This document shows, one piece after another, positions 14,892 through 22,229 of a DNA stretch of 33,049 nt (its first letter is position 1; every line of letters begins with the position of its first letter). A program made the translations under genes and the position numbers. Below the pieces are notes generated by a model, which was not told where the DNA came from, did no database searches, and saw only the letters and a list, made by a program, of their open reading frames with translations. This DNA comes from Bacillota bacterium (GTDB lineage Bacteria; Bacillota; Negativicutes; Sporomusales; Sporomusaceae): NCBI GenBank assembly GCA_023443285.1, contig JAEZVB010000118.1, forward strand, positions 1 to 33,049, in the 5' to 3' direction.

Positions 14892-16067
14892 TTAAACTTG
14901 TGCCGGTATAATCGTGGCTGTTGCATAGGCAGCTATACCTTGGCCTTGTCCGGCGAATCCTAACCCCTCTGTAGTTGTAGCTTTAACATTGATTTGGCTT
15001 TCGGCAACGCCCAAAGCTGCTGCAATATTAGTGTTCATTTGCGCTATATAAGAAGCTAGTTTAGGTTTTTGCGCCACAATAGTCGCATCTATATTATTGA
15101 CAGCAAAGCCATTTTTACTCAATATCTCGCGCACTTCAACTAAAAGCTTGAGACTGGAAATACCTTTAAACCGTCCATCTGTATCAGGAAAATGCCTGCC
15201 AATGTCACCCAATGCCGCCGCACCTAATAAGGCATCTTTTATCGAATGTAGCACCACATCGGCGTCAGAATGGCCTTCCAGCCCCAGTTCATACGGTATC
15301 TCAACCCCGCCAAGAATTAGCTTTCGCATCGGAACCAAGCGATGCACATCATATCCAATACCCGCACGAACCATCTTCTTTGCCTCCTGTTGTCTCCGAA
15401 GTACTGTTTCAGCAAACTGTAAATCCTCAGGTGTAGTAATTTTGATATTCTGGTAATTACCAAGAACGATTTTGACCCTGCTTCCTAATCGTTCTACCAG
15501 AGCCGCATCATCTGTACCTAGATAACCATCCTGCAGTGCTTGGTTATATGCCTCTGTTAGCAGCATCCGGTCAAAGGCTTGCGGTGTCTGCACCGACCAC
15601 AAGGTATGGCGGTCTGGTGTACCAGTTACCCACCCAGACAAATCAGTTGATTTAATAGTATCCTTCACCGGTACTCCAGCAATAGCAGCTCGTTCTTCAC
15701 AAGCAGCCGCAATAACCTGATTAAACAATGCCGGTTCAGCTAGTGGCCGTGCACCATCATGTACTACCACAATCTTCGTATCAGTTGAAATCACCTTTAA
15801 TGCATTAGCAATAGAATACTGTCTCTCACTGCCTCCGACAACAACCTGCCAGGGTGTTGTTAGCTTAAGACTATCGAGCAAATTGCCAACAGTCTCGGTC
15901 TCTTCCTGAGCGGCTGTTAGGATTATACTTGTAACGGCCTTAGCCTGGCAAACCGCTCGCAGCGTATGAACCAGCACAGGTTGGCCAGCCAGCGGCAGCA
16001 ATACCTTATTAAGTGCACTTCCCATACGTTTGCCCTGTCCAGCAGCAGCAATAATAACACACACCAT
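14892..16067 (-). CDS. ispDF: Bifunctional IspD/IspF (MEP pathway)
   Basis: A natural fusion of two MEP-pathway enzymes. IspD (about 1-228) makes CDP-methylerythritol from MEP and CTP, seen in AAAGQGKRMGSALNKVLLP and the VVVHDGARPL metal site. IspF (about 233-391) cyclises CDP-ME 2-phosphate, seen in GIGYDVHRL, LEGHSDADVVLHSI and LGDIGRHFPDTD zinc-site motifs; it ends with the usual KATTTEGLGFAGQGQGI. Length 391 matches an undamaged fusion. In Bacillus these are adjacent separate genes in this same cluster. ATG 16067 follows GGAGG. A terminator separates it from PIN-TRAM, so it may have its own promoter or depend on read-through. Confidence 0.96.
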   Translation of the reverse strand: MVCVIIAAAGQGKRMGSALNKVLLPLAGQPVLVHTLRAVCQAKAVTSIILTAAQEETETVGNLLDSLKLTTPWQVVVGGSERQYSIANALKVISTDTKIVVVHDGARPLAEPALFNQVIAAACEERAAIAGVPVKDTIKSTDLSGWVTGTPDRHTLWSVQTPQAFDRMLLTEAYNQALQDGYLGTDDAALVERLGSRVKIVLGNYQNIKITTPEDLQFAETVLRRQQEAKKMVRAGIGYDVHRLVPMRKLILGGVEIPYELGLEGHSDADVVLHSIKDALLGAAALGDIGRHFPDTDGRFKGISSLKLLVEVREILSKNGFAVNNIDATIVAQKPKLASYIAQMNTNIAAALGVAESQINVKATTTEGLGFAGQGQGIAAYATATIIPAQV

Positions 16068-16085
16068 ACTCTTTCCTCCAAGCTT

Positions 16086-16117
16086 AAAAAACCTCCAAAC
16101 CCAAAGGGCTTGGAGGC
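16086..16117 (-). terminator. Intrinsic terminator after PIN-TRAM gene
   Basis: CCTCCAA (minus strand, 16110-16116) pairs with TTGGAGG (16092-16098), with an inner CCC/GGG pair, followed by TTTTTTAA. It lies in the 55-bp gap between the PIN-TRAM stop and ispDF. Confidence 0.85.
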
Positions 16118-16122
16118 TATAA

Positions 16123-17253
16123 TCAGATCACAATTTTAGGTTTGGCAAAAATCATGCGGCCAGCAGCTGTTTGCAATACCGATGTAACCAAAACACCCAC
16201 CGTTTCACCAATATGTTTTTTACCACCGTCAACCACAATCATGGTGCCATCATCAAGATACGCTACACCTTGACCAAACTCCTTGCCATCCTTTACAACA
16301 TGGACTATCATTTCTTCTCCTGGCAATACAACCGGTTTGACGGCATTAGACAATTCATTAATGTTAAGAACAGACACACCCTGAAGTTCAGCAACTTTAT
16401 TAAGATTATAGTCATTGGTTATAACCTTAGCATGTAACATTTGCCCCAACTTAATAAGTTTAGAGTCTACTTCAGCAATATCATCAAAATCCTGATTCTC
16501 AATTTGAACGTTCAGGTCAAGTTCTTTTTGCATACGATTTAAAATATCCAAACCTCGCCGACCCCGATTACGTTTCAAAAGATCAGAAGAATCAGCAATG
16601 TGTTGTAATTCTTCAAGAACAAATGTTGGGATAATAAGCGCACCTTCAATAAACCCGCTTTTACAAATGTCAGCAATACGTCCATCAATAATAACGCTAG
16701 TATCCAAAATTTTGGCCGGGCATATACTGTCTTGCTTATTATCTTTACTGCGTTCTTTACCATCACGATTACGCCAAGGCAATGTCGGCAAACTAGAAAA
16801 CATATTGAATATTTCTTCCCGTTTTCTAATAGCAACATTAATACCTAGATAGCCCAGAATAACGCTCAATACTAATGGAACATACTTACCGACAATAGGA
16901 ATAGGCAAAAAAGCTGACCCAAGCAAATTAGAAATTATTAGTCCGATGGCTAACCCCAAAACACCGGCCAATACATCATAGCCAGGCATCTTGTTTAATC
17001 GTAACTCTAGCCAATAAGTAAATTGCCATAAGTACTTTAGTAGAAACGGCGCCAGCAAAAAACCAACAAGTCCACCCACCAAGCCGCCAACAACAAAGGT
17101 GAGGATAGTGGTCATCGTGACTCCGAAAACACCAATACGCAAAAACTCTTCACTTATTATTGTAGCCAAAAGCGGCATAATCCTATCAGTTATCACAAGT
17201 CCGCCAATTGCAGCCAACATAGTAATGATAATTCTAAGTGTCCTATCAATCAT
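16123..17253 (-). CDS. PIN-TRAM domain membrane protein (YacL-like)
   Basis: A 376-residue protein. About four transmembrane helices span residues 5-130; a PIN-type nuclease domain follows (about 170-290, DTSVIIDGRIADI with acidic ligands and LITNDYNLNKVA); the C-terminal TRAM domain (about 300-370) shows EMIVHVVKDGKEFGQGVAYLD-type sequence and would bind RNA. Bacillus YacL has this architecture and the same neighbourhood (disA-yacL-ispD-ispF). The ATG at 17253 follows AGGAGG at good spacing; an earlier in-frame start at 17274 would place the ribosome site inside the coding region. A promoter is at 17372-17401. Confidence 0.9.
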   Translation of the reverse strand: MIDRTLRIIITMLAAIGGLVITDRIMPLLATIISEEFLRIGVFGVTMTTILTFVVGGLVGGLVGFLLAPFLLKYLWQFTYWLELRLNKMPGYDVLAGVLGLAIGLIISNLLGSAFLPIPIVGKYVPLVLSVILGYLGINVAIRKREEIFNMFSSLPTLPWRNRDGKERSKDNKQDSICPAKILDTSVIIDGRIADICKSGFIEGALIIPTFVLEELQHIADSSDLLKRNRGRRGLDILNRMQKELDLNVQIENQDFDDIAEVDSKLIKLGQMLHAKVITNDYNLNKVAELQGVSVLNINELSNAVKPVVLPGEEMIVHVVKDGKEFGQGVAYLDDGTMIVVDGGKKHIGETVGVLVTSVLQTAAGRMIFAKPKIVI

Positions 17254-17371
17254 AGGCTTACCTCCTTTCTTCAAAAATTATTTAACCAAAAAGTGGAAAT
17301 ACATCTCTATTATGTCCTGCTTTTAATAAAAAAATACGTCCAGATAATGTATCTTGACTGTATTCGGCTTC

Positions 17372-17401
17372 AGTATATCATAGAGCTTAAGCCCTTGTCA
17401 A
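17372..17401 (-). promoter_or_regulatory. Promoter of the PIN-TRAM gene
   Basis: On the minus strand, perfect TTGACA (17396-17401) and TATACT (17372-17377) are 18 bp apart. It fires divergently from the promoter at 17512-17540, sharing a 313-bp intergenic region (17254-17566) in which I see nothing else. Confidence 0.75.
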
Positions 17402-17511
17402 AATTTAATATTGTAGCATGTATAATTGATGCTTGTCAATAATCAAGTTCATTCTTACACAAGCCGAGTTTAAAACCACTTTACACAAGTCCAATTTTTC
17501 CCGAACCAACA

Positions 17512-17540
17512 TTGACAACCATAGTGAGCATTTATATAAT
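17512..17540 (+). promoter_or_regulatory. Consensus promoter of the MazG-like gene
   Basis: Perfect TTGACA (17512-17517) and perfect TATAAT (17535-17540) with a 17-bp spacer. The start would be near 17547, 20 nt before the GTG codon. Confidence 0.88.
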
Positions 17541-17566
17541 TAAAGGCAAAGTGAGGTGTACCTAGA

Positions 17567-17965
17567 GTGTATGATAATAAATGCTGCTCAGACTTTCAGT
17601 CTGCCGTAGACGAATACTTAATCCGACACCGCAGCGTACTTGATATTATGACAAAATATCAAGAAGGAGCCGCCCGGGTAAACCGAGCCATCGCCAAAGC
17701 AGTTACTGAGTGTGGCTGTATCCAGGTTTCTGCCGCTCGTCAATCTGTTCCAGAGAATACTTCTTATAGTGACCTTAAGGATCACATGTCTTCCCATCTT
17801 GTCGGTGAACCTTGCCTCCAATGTCAGGAAGTAATCGCTAAAGAACTGGGGCATAGCATGTTTTATCTTGCAGCGCTATGCAACCTTACCGGACTATCCT
17901 TACATAAGGTAATGCAGCAAGAGTATCAGAATGTGAAAACCTTAGGCTTTTTTCATTTATCTTAA
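17567..17965 (+). CDS. Small cysteine-containing MazG-like protein (DUF1573-type)
   Basis: A 132-residue cytoplasmic protein resembling a Firmicute family usually annotated DUF1573 (from memory, not verified). The C-terminal half reads AKELGHSMFYLAALCNLTGLSLHKVMQQE, in pieces like the helical core of MazG pyrophosphohydrolases (ELGDLLFYLxALxNxLxI). The MazG Asp is His here, so catalysis is doubtful. Cysteines cluster as CGC (49-51) and CLQC (83-86), possibly binding metal or forming a redox pair. GTG start at 17567 with GAGGTG 8 nt upstream. It is a single-gene unit with a perfect promoter and its own terminator. Confidence 0.8.
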   Translation: MYDNKCCSDFQSAVDEYLIRHRSVLDIMTKYQEGAARVNRAIAKAVTECGCIQVSAARQSVPENTSYSDLKDHMSSHLVGEPCLQCQEVIAKELGHSMFYLAALCNLTGLSLHKVMQQEYQNVKTLGFFHLS

Positions 17966-17981
17966 TACATATCTGTATGGC

Positions 17982-18013
17982 AACACAGTCTATTACAAGG
18001 CTGTGTTTTTTTC
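17982..18013 (+). terminator. Intrinsic terminator of the MazG-like gene
   Basis: AACACAGTC (17982-17990) pairs with GGCTGTGTT (17999-18007) with one G-U pair, followed by a run of T. It separates this gene from spoIIP. Confidence 0.85.
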
Positions 18014-18078
18014 TATTTGAAAGAGACTACATAATCATATTTCGAGAGGGAATGCTACTAGTAAAAAGGGGGGTAACT

Positions 18079-19251
18079 ATGCATTATCCAATGAAAATCC
18101 TTTTCACGATAATTGTGTTCTCTAGCTTAACCTGGCTTCCGGTTGTAACCGCAGCAATCAACCCAACAGGCGGCGATGAACTAATATCCCGCTATGTGAC
18201 CATTATTGATGATCGAGGTATCATTGTGCTGCAGACAGGCCACGAAGTTCATCCTGGGGATGAATATATTAGCGAAGACGATATCCTCTATGAAATCACC
18301 ACAGTAGAAGGTACCTTGGCTCGCTGTCGTTCGCTGGAAAGGATGTCTAGCCAAACTTCTGATACTGCTATCTTTGTTCAGGCACCACCGCCTGAAGCAC
18401 CTAAGACTAAAATCGCCATCTATCACAGTCATACCGACGAATCTTATATCCCTAATGATGGAACACCAACCGAAAGAGGAAACGGCTCAATCATGGTTGT
18501 AGGTGATGCTTTTGAAAAAAGGCTGACTGAGCTTGGCTATCAGGTCAATCATTCCAAAACCTTGCATGATCCGCATGATGCCAATGCGTATCATCGTTCC
18601 CGACGTACGGCAATGAAACTGCTGCAAGAACAGCCTGCCGCCATTTTTGATATTCACCGTGACAGTGCTCCCCTTAAGGTATACAGTACTACCATTAATG
18701 GTGAAAATGTTAGTAAACTGCTGCTGGTCGTTGGCCGCCAAAATCAAAACAGAAAAACCACATTAGATTTTGCACGTAGCATCAAAGCAGCCGTCGATGC
18801 AAAGTACCGTGGCCTTGTCCGCGGAATATTTATCGCTCATGGAAACTATAATCAGGATTTAAGCCCTAGAGCCTTGTTAGTAGAGGTTGGCACCCAATAC
18901 AATAACCGCGAAGCTGCCGAACGCAGCATTTCCTTATTTGCCGATACTGTCCCCTCTTTTCTAGGGTCAGGCGGCAATAGCGGCGGGGTAGCTGAAGCCA
19001 GCCAAGCAGGAACCTATACCAATATGAATGATAACACACCTGGCGGCTCTACCACCGGTACCTCCTATGTCCCCACCGACACAGCCCCCGGCTACGATAT
19101 GTTGGGAATAGCATTAGCTGTTATTATTGGCACAATTGCTTTTCTGCTTTTGAGCACCGGCAGTTGGCAAGAAGCCAAAAGAAAACTGAAACATTTTTTC
19201 AAATACGAGTTTGTCAATTTTCTCGGACCGCGCAGAAAGCCCAAAGAGTAG
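18079..19251 (+). CDS. spoIIP: Stage II sporulation protein P (SpoIIP), extended N-terminus
   Basis: A peptidoglycan amidase/endopeptidase needed for engulfment during sporulation. In this 390-residue protein residues 1-26 are a signal or anchor. A module at about 37-87 contains GDEYISEDD and TTVEG. The SpoIIP catalytic domain (about 112-300) shows IYHSHTDESYIP (His116, His118, Glu121), LHDPHDANAYHRSR and IFDIHRD. A Gly/Ser/Thr-rich linker leads to a C-terminal helix near 338-358 and a basic tail. ATG 18079 has GGGGGG upstream; an in-frame extension to 17977 lies in the previous terminator. The N-terminal module recurs in the next gene. No convincing sigma-E promoter was found. Confidence 0.9.
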   Translation: MHYPMKILFTIIVFSSLTWLPVVTAAINPTGGDELISRYVTIIDDRGIIVLQTGHEVHPGDEYISEDDILYEITTVEGTLARCRSLERMSSQTSDTAIFVQAPPPEAPKTKIAIYHSHTDESYIPNDGTPTERGNGSIMVVGDAFEKRLTELGYQVNHSKTLHDPHDANAYHRSRRTAMKLLQEQPAAIFDIHRDSAPLKVYSTTINGENVSKLLLVVGRQNQNRKTTLDFARSIKAAVDAKYRGLVRGIFIAHGNYNQDLSPRALLVEVGTQYNNREAAERSISLFADTVPSFLGSGGNSGGVAEASQAGTYTNMNDNTPGGSTTGTSYVPTDTAPGYDMLGIALAVIIGTIAFLLLSTGSWQEAKRKLKHFFKYEFVNFLGPRRKPKE

Positions 19252-19264
19252 GAGGTGCTAGCTT

Positions 19265-19597
19265 TTGGGCAAACGCAATCTCACTAAACTAACGCTCCTC
19301 GCCCTAGTCACCATAATTGCTATCGGAGTAGTTTATTATTTTCCCCTTACTACCATGTTCTCTGTCCAGCAAAAACCGGAACAAGCCCCGAAAAAAATTT
19401 ATGATTACTATGTCGTAGTAGAAGAAGATACTAATGAGGTACTTATGTATGTCCCGATTGTTATCAATGTCGGGGATGAACTTGTCAGCGAACAAAACAA
19501 GCGTTATAAAATTGTTAAAGTAGAAGGAAACCAAGGCTACGCCCGGTTTGTCGAGGATTTGAATCTAGAGCTATATAAACAGGATGGCCGGAGATAG
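19265..19597 (+). CDS. Small membrane-anchored protein sharing the SpoIIP N-terminal module
   Basis: A 110-residue product with a transmembrane helix at about 8-27 and an exposed domain at about 47-98. That domain aligns with residues 37-87 of the upstream SpoIIP: GDELVSEQ versus GDEYISED, a shared Y-x-I, then VEG and Arg; I count about 10 identities in 27. No known family name is recalled. The TTG at 19265 is preceded by AGGAGGT beginning at the spoIIP stop, so the two are co-transcribed. It probably acts on the same side of the membrane as SpoIIP. It is convergent with disA, 13 bp away. Confidence 0.8.
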   Translation: MGKRNLTKLTLLALVTIIAIGVVYYFPLTTMFSVQQKPEQAPKKIYDYYVVVEEDTNEVLMYVPIVINVGDELVSEQNKRYKIVKVEGNQGYARFVEDLNLELYKQDGRR

Positions 19598-19610
19598 TAT
19601 TCGCCGCGTA

Positions 19611-20702
19611 TTAAAAGTGGCGGTCTAAAAGTGCCTGCTCCCGCACCCGCTTTAGGCCGTCTTTTACTATTTTGGCACGCACTTCACCAATACCCTCGAC
19701 ATCATCCAGTTCATCCAAACTGGCATTATAAATACGATGAAGGGTTTTAAAATGATTTACCAATTTTTCTCCCACCAATAGCGGCAGCCGAGAAATCTGG
19801 CGCAGTACGCGATAACCGCGTGGTACAACAGGAATATCCATGGCATTCGGGCTAACACCATAACCCAAAAGTCTACAGATAGTAAACGGCTCCAGACTTT
19901 CCTCAGGCAGAGCGGCAATTTGCTCCTTAACCGTTTCACAGTCTTTGAATTCATTAGTAGAGCAATAATCTTTAATCAATAGTGCTACATCATCCACATT
20001 CGAGATGAGTTCTTCCAGTTGCATACTGACAAGCCGACCCTCACTTCCCAGTTCAATGATATTTCTTTCAATCTCCCCGGCAATTCGTTTGACCCGTTCA
20101 GCCCTAATGAGCATTACGGCAACATCATATAAGGTAGCTAGATCTTCAAATTCGAGCGCACTTAAGTTGGTTAACCCCTTATCAAGCACTTTTTTATACT
20201 TTTCTAGTGTCTGCAGAGCCTGGTTAGCCCGATTTAATATCACGGAAATATCTTTTAGTGTATAGCGCAGCTGACCAAGATACACCGAAATTATGTTACG
20301 CCGCTGCGAAATAGCTACCACTGGTGCCCCTGTCTGCTTTGCTGCCCGTTCGGCAGTACGATGCCGCGTGCCGGTTTCGGAAGTTGGTATCCCCGGATCA
20401 GGTACTAACTGAGCATTAGCAAATAAAATTCTTTTACCGTCATTAGAAAGCACAATCGCCCCATCCATTTTGGCAAGTTCATAAAAGCCAGCCGGCGTAA
20501 ACTCAGAATTAATTTCAAAACCACCGTCAACAATCTCCATTACGGCTGGATTATCCCCTACCAGTACAAGTGCTCCCATCTTGGCTCTTAGCACATTTTC
20601 CAATCCATCCCGGATTGTTGTACCTGGAGCCAATGTCTTTATTGTTTTGATAAAGCGGCCGTCCCATAGCCGTTCTGAACGATCATCCTTGCTTTTGCTC
20701 AT
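19611..20702 (-). CDS. disA: DNA integrity scanning diadenylate cyclase DisA
   Basis: Joins two ATP into cyclic di-AMP while scanning DNA for branched structures. The 363-residue product has the N-terminal DAC domain with catalytic DGAIVLSNDG and GTRHRTAERAA motifs (about 80-130), a helical spine, and C-terminal helix-hairpin-helix motifs (DDVEGIGEVRAKIVKDGLKR, about 330-352). ATG 20702 overlaps the radA stop by 4 nt. This pairing with radA is conserved in spore formers, where DisA delays sporulation until DNA damage is repaired. Confidence 0.97.
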   Translation of the reverse strand: MSKSKDDRSERLWDGRFIKTIKTLAPGTTIRDGLENVLRAKMGALVLVGDNPAVMEIVDGGFEINSEFTPAGFYELAKMDGAIVLSNDGKRILFANAQLVPDPGIPTSETGTRHRTAERAAKQTGAPVVAISQRRNIISVYLGQLRYTLKDISVILNRANQALQTLEKYKKVLDKGLTNLSALEFEDLATLYDVAVMLIRAERVKRIAGEIERNIIELGSEGRLVSMQLEELISNVDDVALLIKDYCSTNEFKDCETVKEQIAALPEESLEPFTICRLLGYGVSPNAMDIPVVPRGYRVLRQISRLPLLVGEKLVNHFKTLHRIYNASLDELDDVEGIGEVRAKIVKDGLKRVREQALLDRHF

Positions 20703-22066
20703 ACAAATACCGCCTCCATCGCCTCACTGACACTAGCTACACCAATAAGTTCAAGCCCTGCTGTCCGGACAAGCTTAATACCGGAATGATTCCCGGCAGG
20801 AATTACAAAACGTTTAAAGCCCAGAGCTGCAGCCTCGCTAATTCTGGTTTCCACCCTGCTTATCATCCGCACCTCGCCAGTAAGTCCTACTTCCCCCATA
20901 ACTACGGTATACGGATCAACCGCAACACCTCTAAAACTTGACGCAACGGCAAGCGCCACCGGCAAGTCTGCTGCCGGCTCGACAATTTTAAATCCACCGA
21001 CTGCATTAACATATGCGTCTTGGTTGGCCAGCATGAGACCTACTCTTTTCTCCAGTACAGCCATTAACAATATTAGGCGGTTATAATCAAAGCCTGCTGC
21101 CATACGGCGCGGCATACCAAAGCAGGTTGTACTTACTAGCGCCTGTATTTCAATTAAGAGTGGACGGACACCTTCCATATACGCGAGCACCACAGAACCA
21201 GGCGCTCCCTGAGGCCGTTCAGCCAGCAAAAAACCAGAAGGATTTGCTACTTCTGTTAGACCACATTCTTCCATAGAAAAAATACCACTTTCGTTGGTTG
21301 AACCAAACCGATTCTTGATAGCCCTAAGTACGCGGAAGGCATAGCTTCGCTCCCCTTCAAAATAAAGCACTACATCGACCATGTGCTCTAATAGCCGCGG
21401 ACCCGCAATATTGCCATCTTTGGTCACATGCCCGATAATAGCCGTAGGAATGCCGCTCTCTTTGGCAAAGCGCATAAGTTTGCCTGTGCTCTCCCGAACT
21501 TGCCCAACACTACCTGGCGCTGATGGAATCTCAGGGCTATACATAGTTTGAATAGAATCAATGATAACTAATGCCGGTTTGTGCTGTAATGCCTCCAAAA
21601 CAATTGTTTCCAGATTATTCTCTGTAAAAATCAGCAAATTATTACTTATTTTTCCCAATCGTTCCGCTCTAATCTTTATTTGTGCAGCCGATTCTTCACC
21701 AGATATGTATAAAACCGAGCCATATTTTTCAGCTACCCCTGCCGCCACTTGTAATAATAAGGTCGACTTGCCTATACCAGGATCGCCGCCGATTAAAAAC
21801 AACGTGCCTGGGACTATTCCACCGCCAAGTACCCGATCAAACTCACCGACACCAGTTAACAGACGGGGCATAGCAGCAGTGTCTACCATATTAATTGGCC
21901 GCGGCTTCGAAATAGGCATACCACCAGTCAGTCGTGTCTCGGACTTCTTAACTGCAACCTCTTCGATCATAGTATTCCATTCACCGCAACCAGGACAACG
22001 CCCCAGCCATTTTCCTGATTCAGAACCACATTGCTGGCACACAAACTTGGTTTTAATTTTAGACAA
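20699..22066 (-). CDS. radA: DNA repair protein RadA
   Basis: A RecA-like ATPase that processes recombination intermediates and branch migration. The 455-residue product has an N-terminal four-cysteine zinc finger (CQQC and CPGC, about 10-30), Walker A GGDPGIGKSTLL (about 93-104), the RadA-specific KNRFG motif (about 250) and a Lon-protease-like C-terminal domain. The TTG start at 22066 has AAGGAG upstream. Coupled to disA. It lies downstream of the clpC terminator, so it is a separate unit or depends on read-through. Confidence 0.97.
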   Translation of the reverse strand: MSKIKTKFVCQQCGSESGKWLGRCPGCGEWNTMIEEVAVKKSETRLTGGMPISKPRPINMVDTAAMPRLLTGVGEFDRVLGGGIVPGTLFLIGGDPGIGKSTLLLQVAAGVAEKYGSVLYISGEESAAQIKIRAERLGKISNNLLIFTENNLETIVLEALQHKPALVIIDSIQTMYSPEIPSAPGSVGQVRESTGKLMRFAKESGIPTAIIGHVTKDGNIAGPRLLEHMVDVVLYFEGERSYAFRVLRAIKNRFGSTNESGIFSMEECGLTEVANPSGFLLAERPQGAPGSVVLAYMEGVRPLLIEIQALVSTTCFGMPRRMAAGFDYNRLILLMAVLEKRVGLMLANQDAYVNAVGGFKIVEPAADLPVALAVASSFRGVAVDPYTVVMGEVGLTGEVRMISRVETRISEAAALGFKRFVIPAGNHSGIKLVRTAGLELIGVASVSEAMEAVFV

Positions 22067-22176
22067 AATGTTTCTCCTTTACTATATATCGGACAATTAC
22101 GAATGTAGCAATAGGGGATTGGAATTCTTTCTTACGTTACATAAAAATATCGTATAGCCTTATTCACCAAACCATA

Positions 22177-22207
22177 CGAAAAAGCACTCATTTTGAGTGC
22201 TTTTTCG
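22177..22207. terminator. Bidirectional-looking terminator after clpC
   Basis: A perfect 14-bp stem (22177-22190 with 22194-22207; CGAAAAAGCACTCA/TGAGTGCTTTTTCG) around a TTT loop. A- and T-rich arms make it functional on both strands. It lies 23 nt after the clpC stop. The stem recurs near 32864-32891. Confidence 0.88.
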
Positions 22208-22229
22208 CGTTTATTAAGCCAAACTCCTG

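Noticed and set aside
18014..18078. Possible sigma-E promoter before spoIIP
   Set aside because: An atcatattt segment resembles a -35 element, but no matching -10 at proper spacing could be found.
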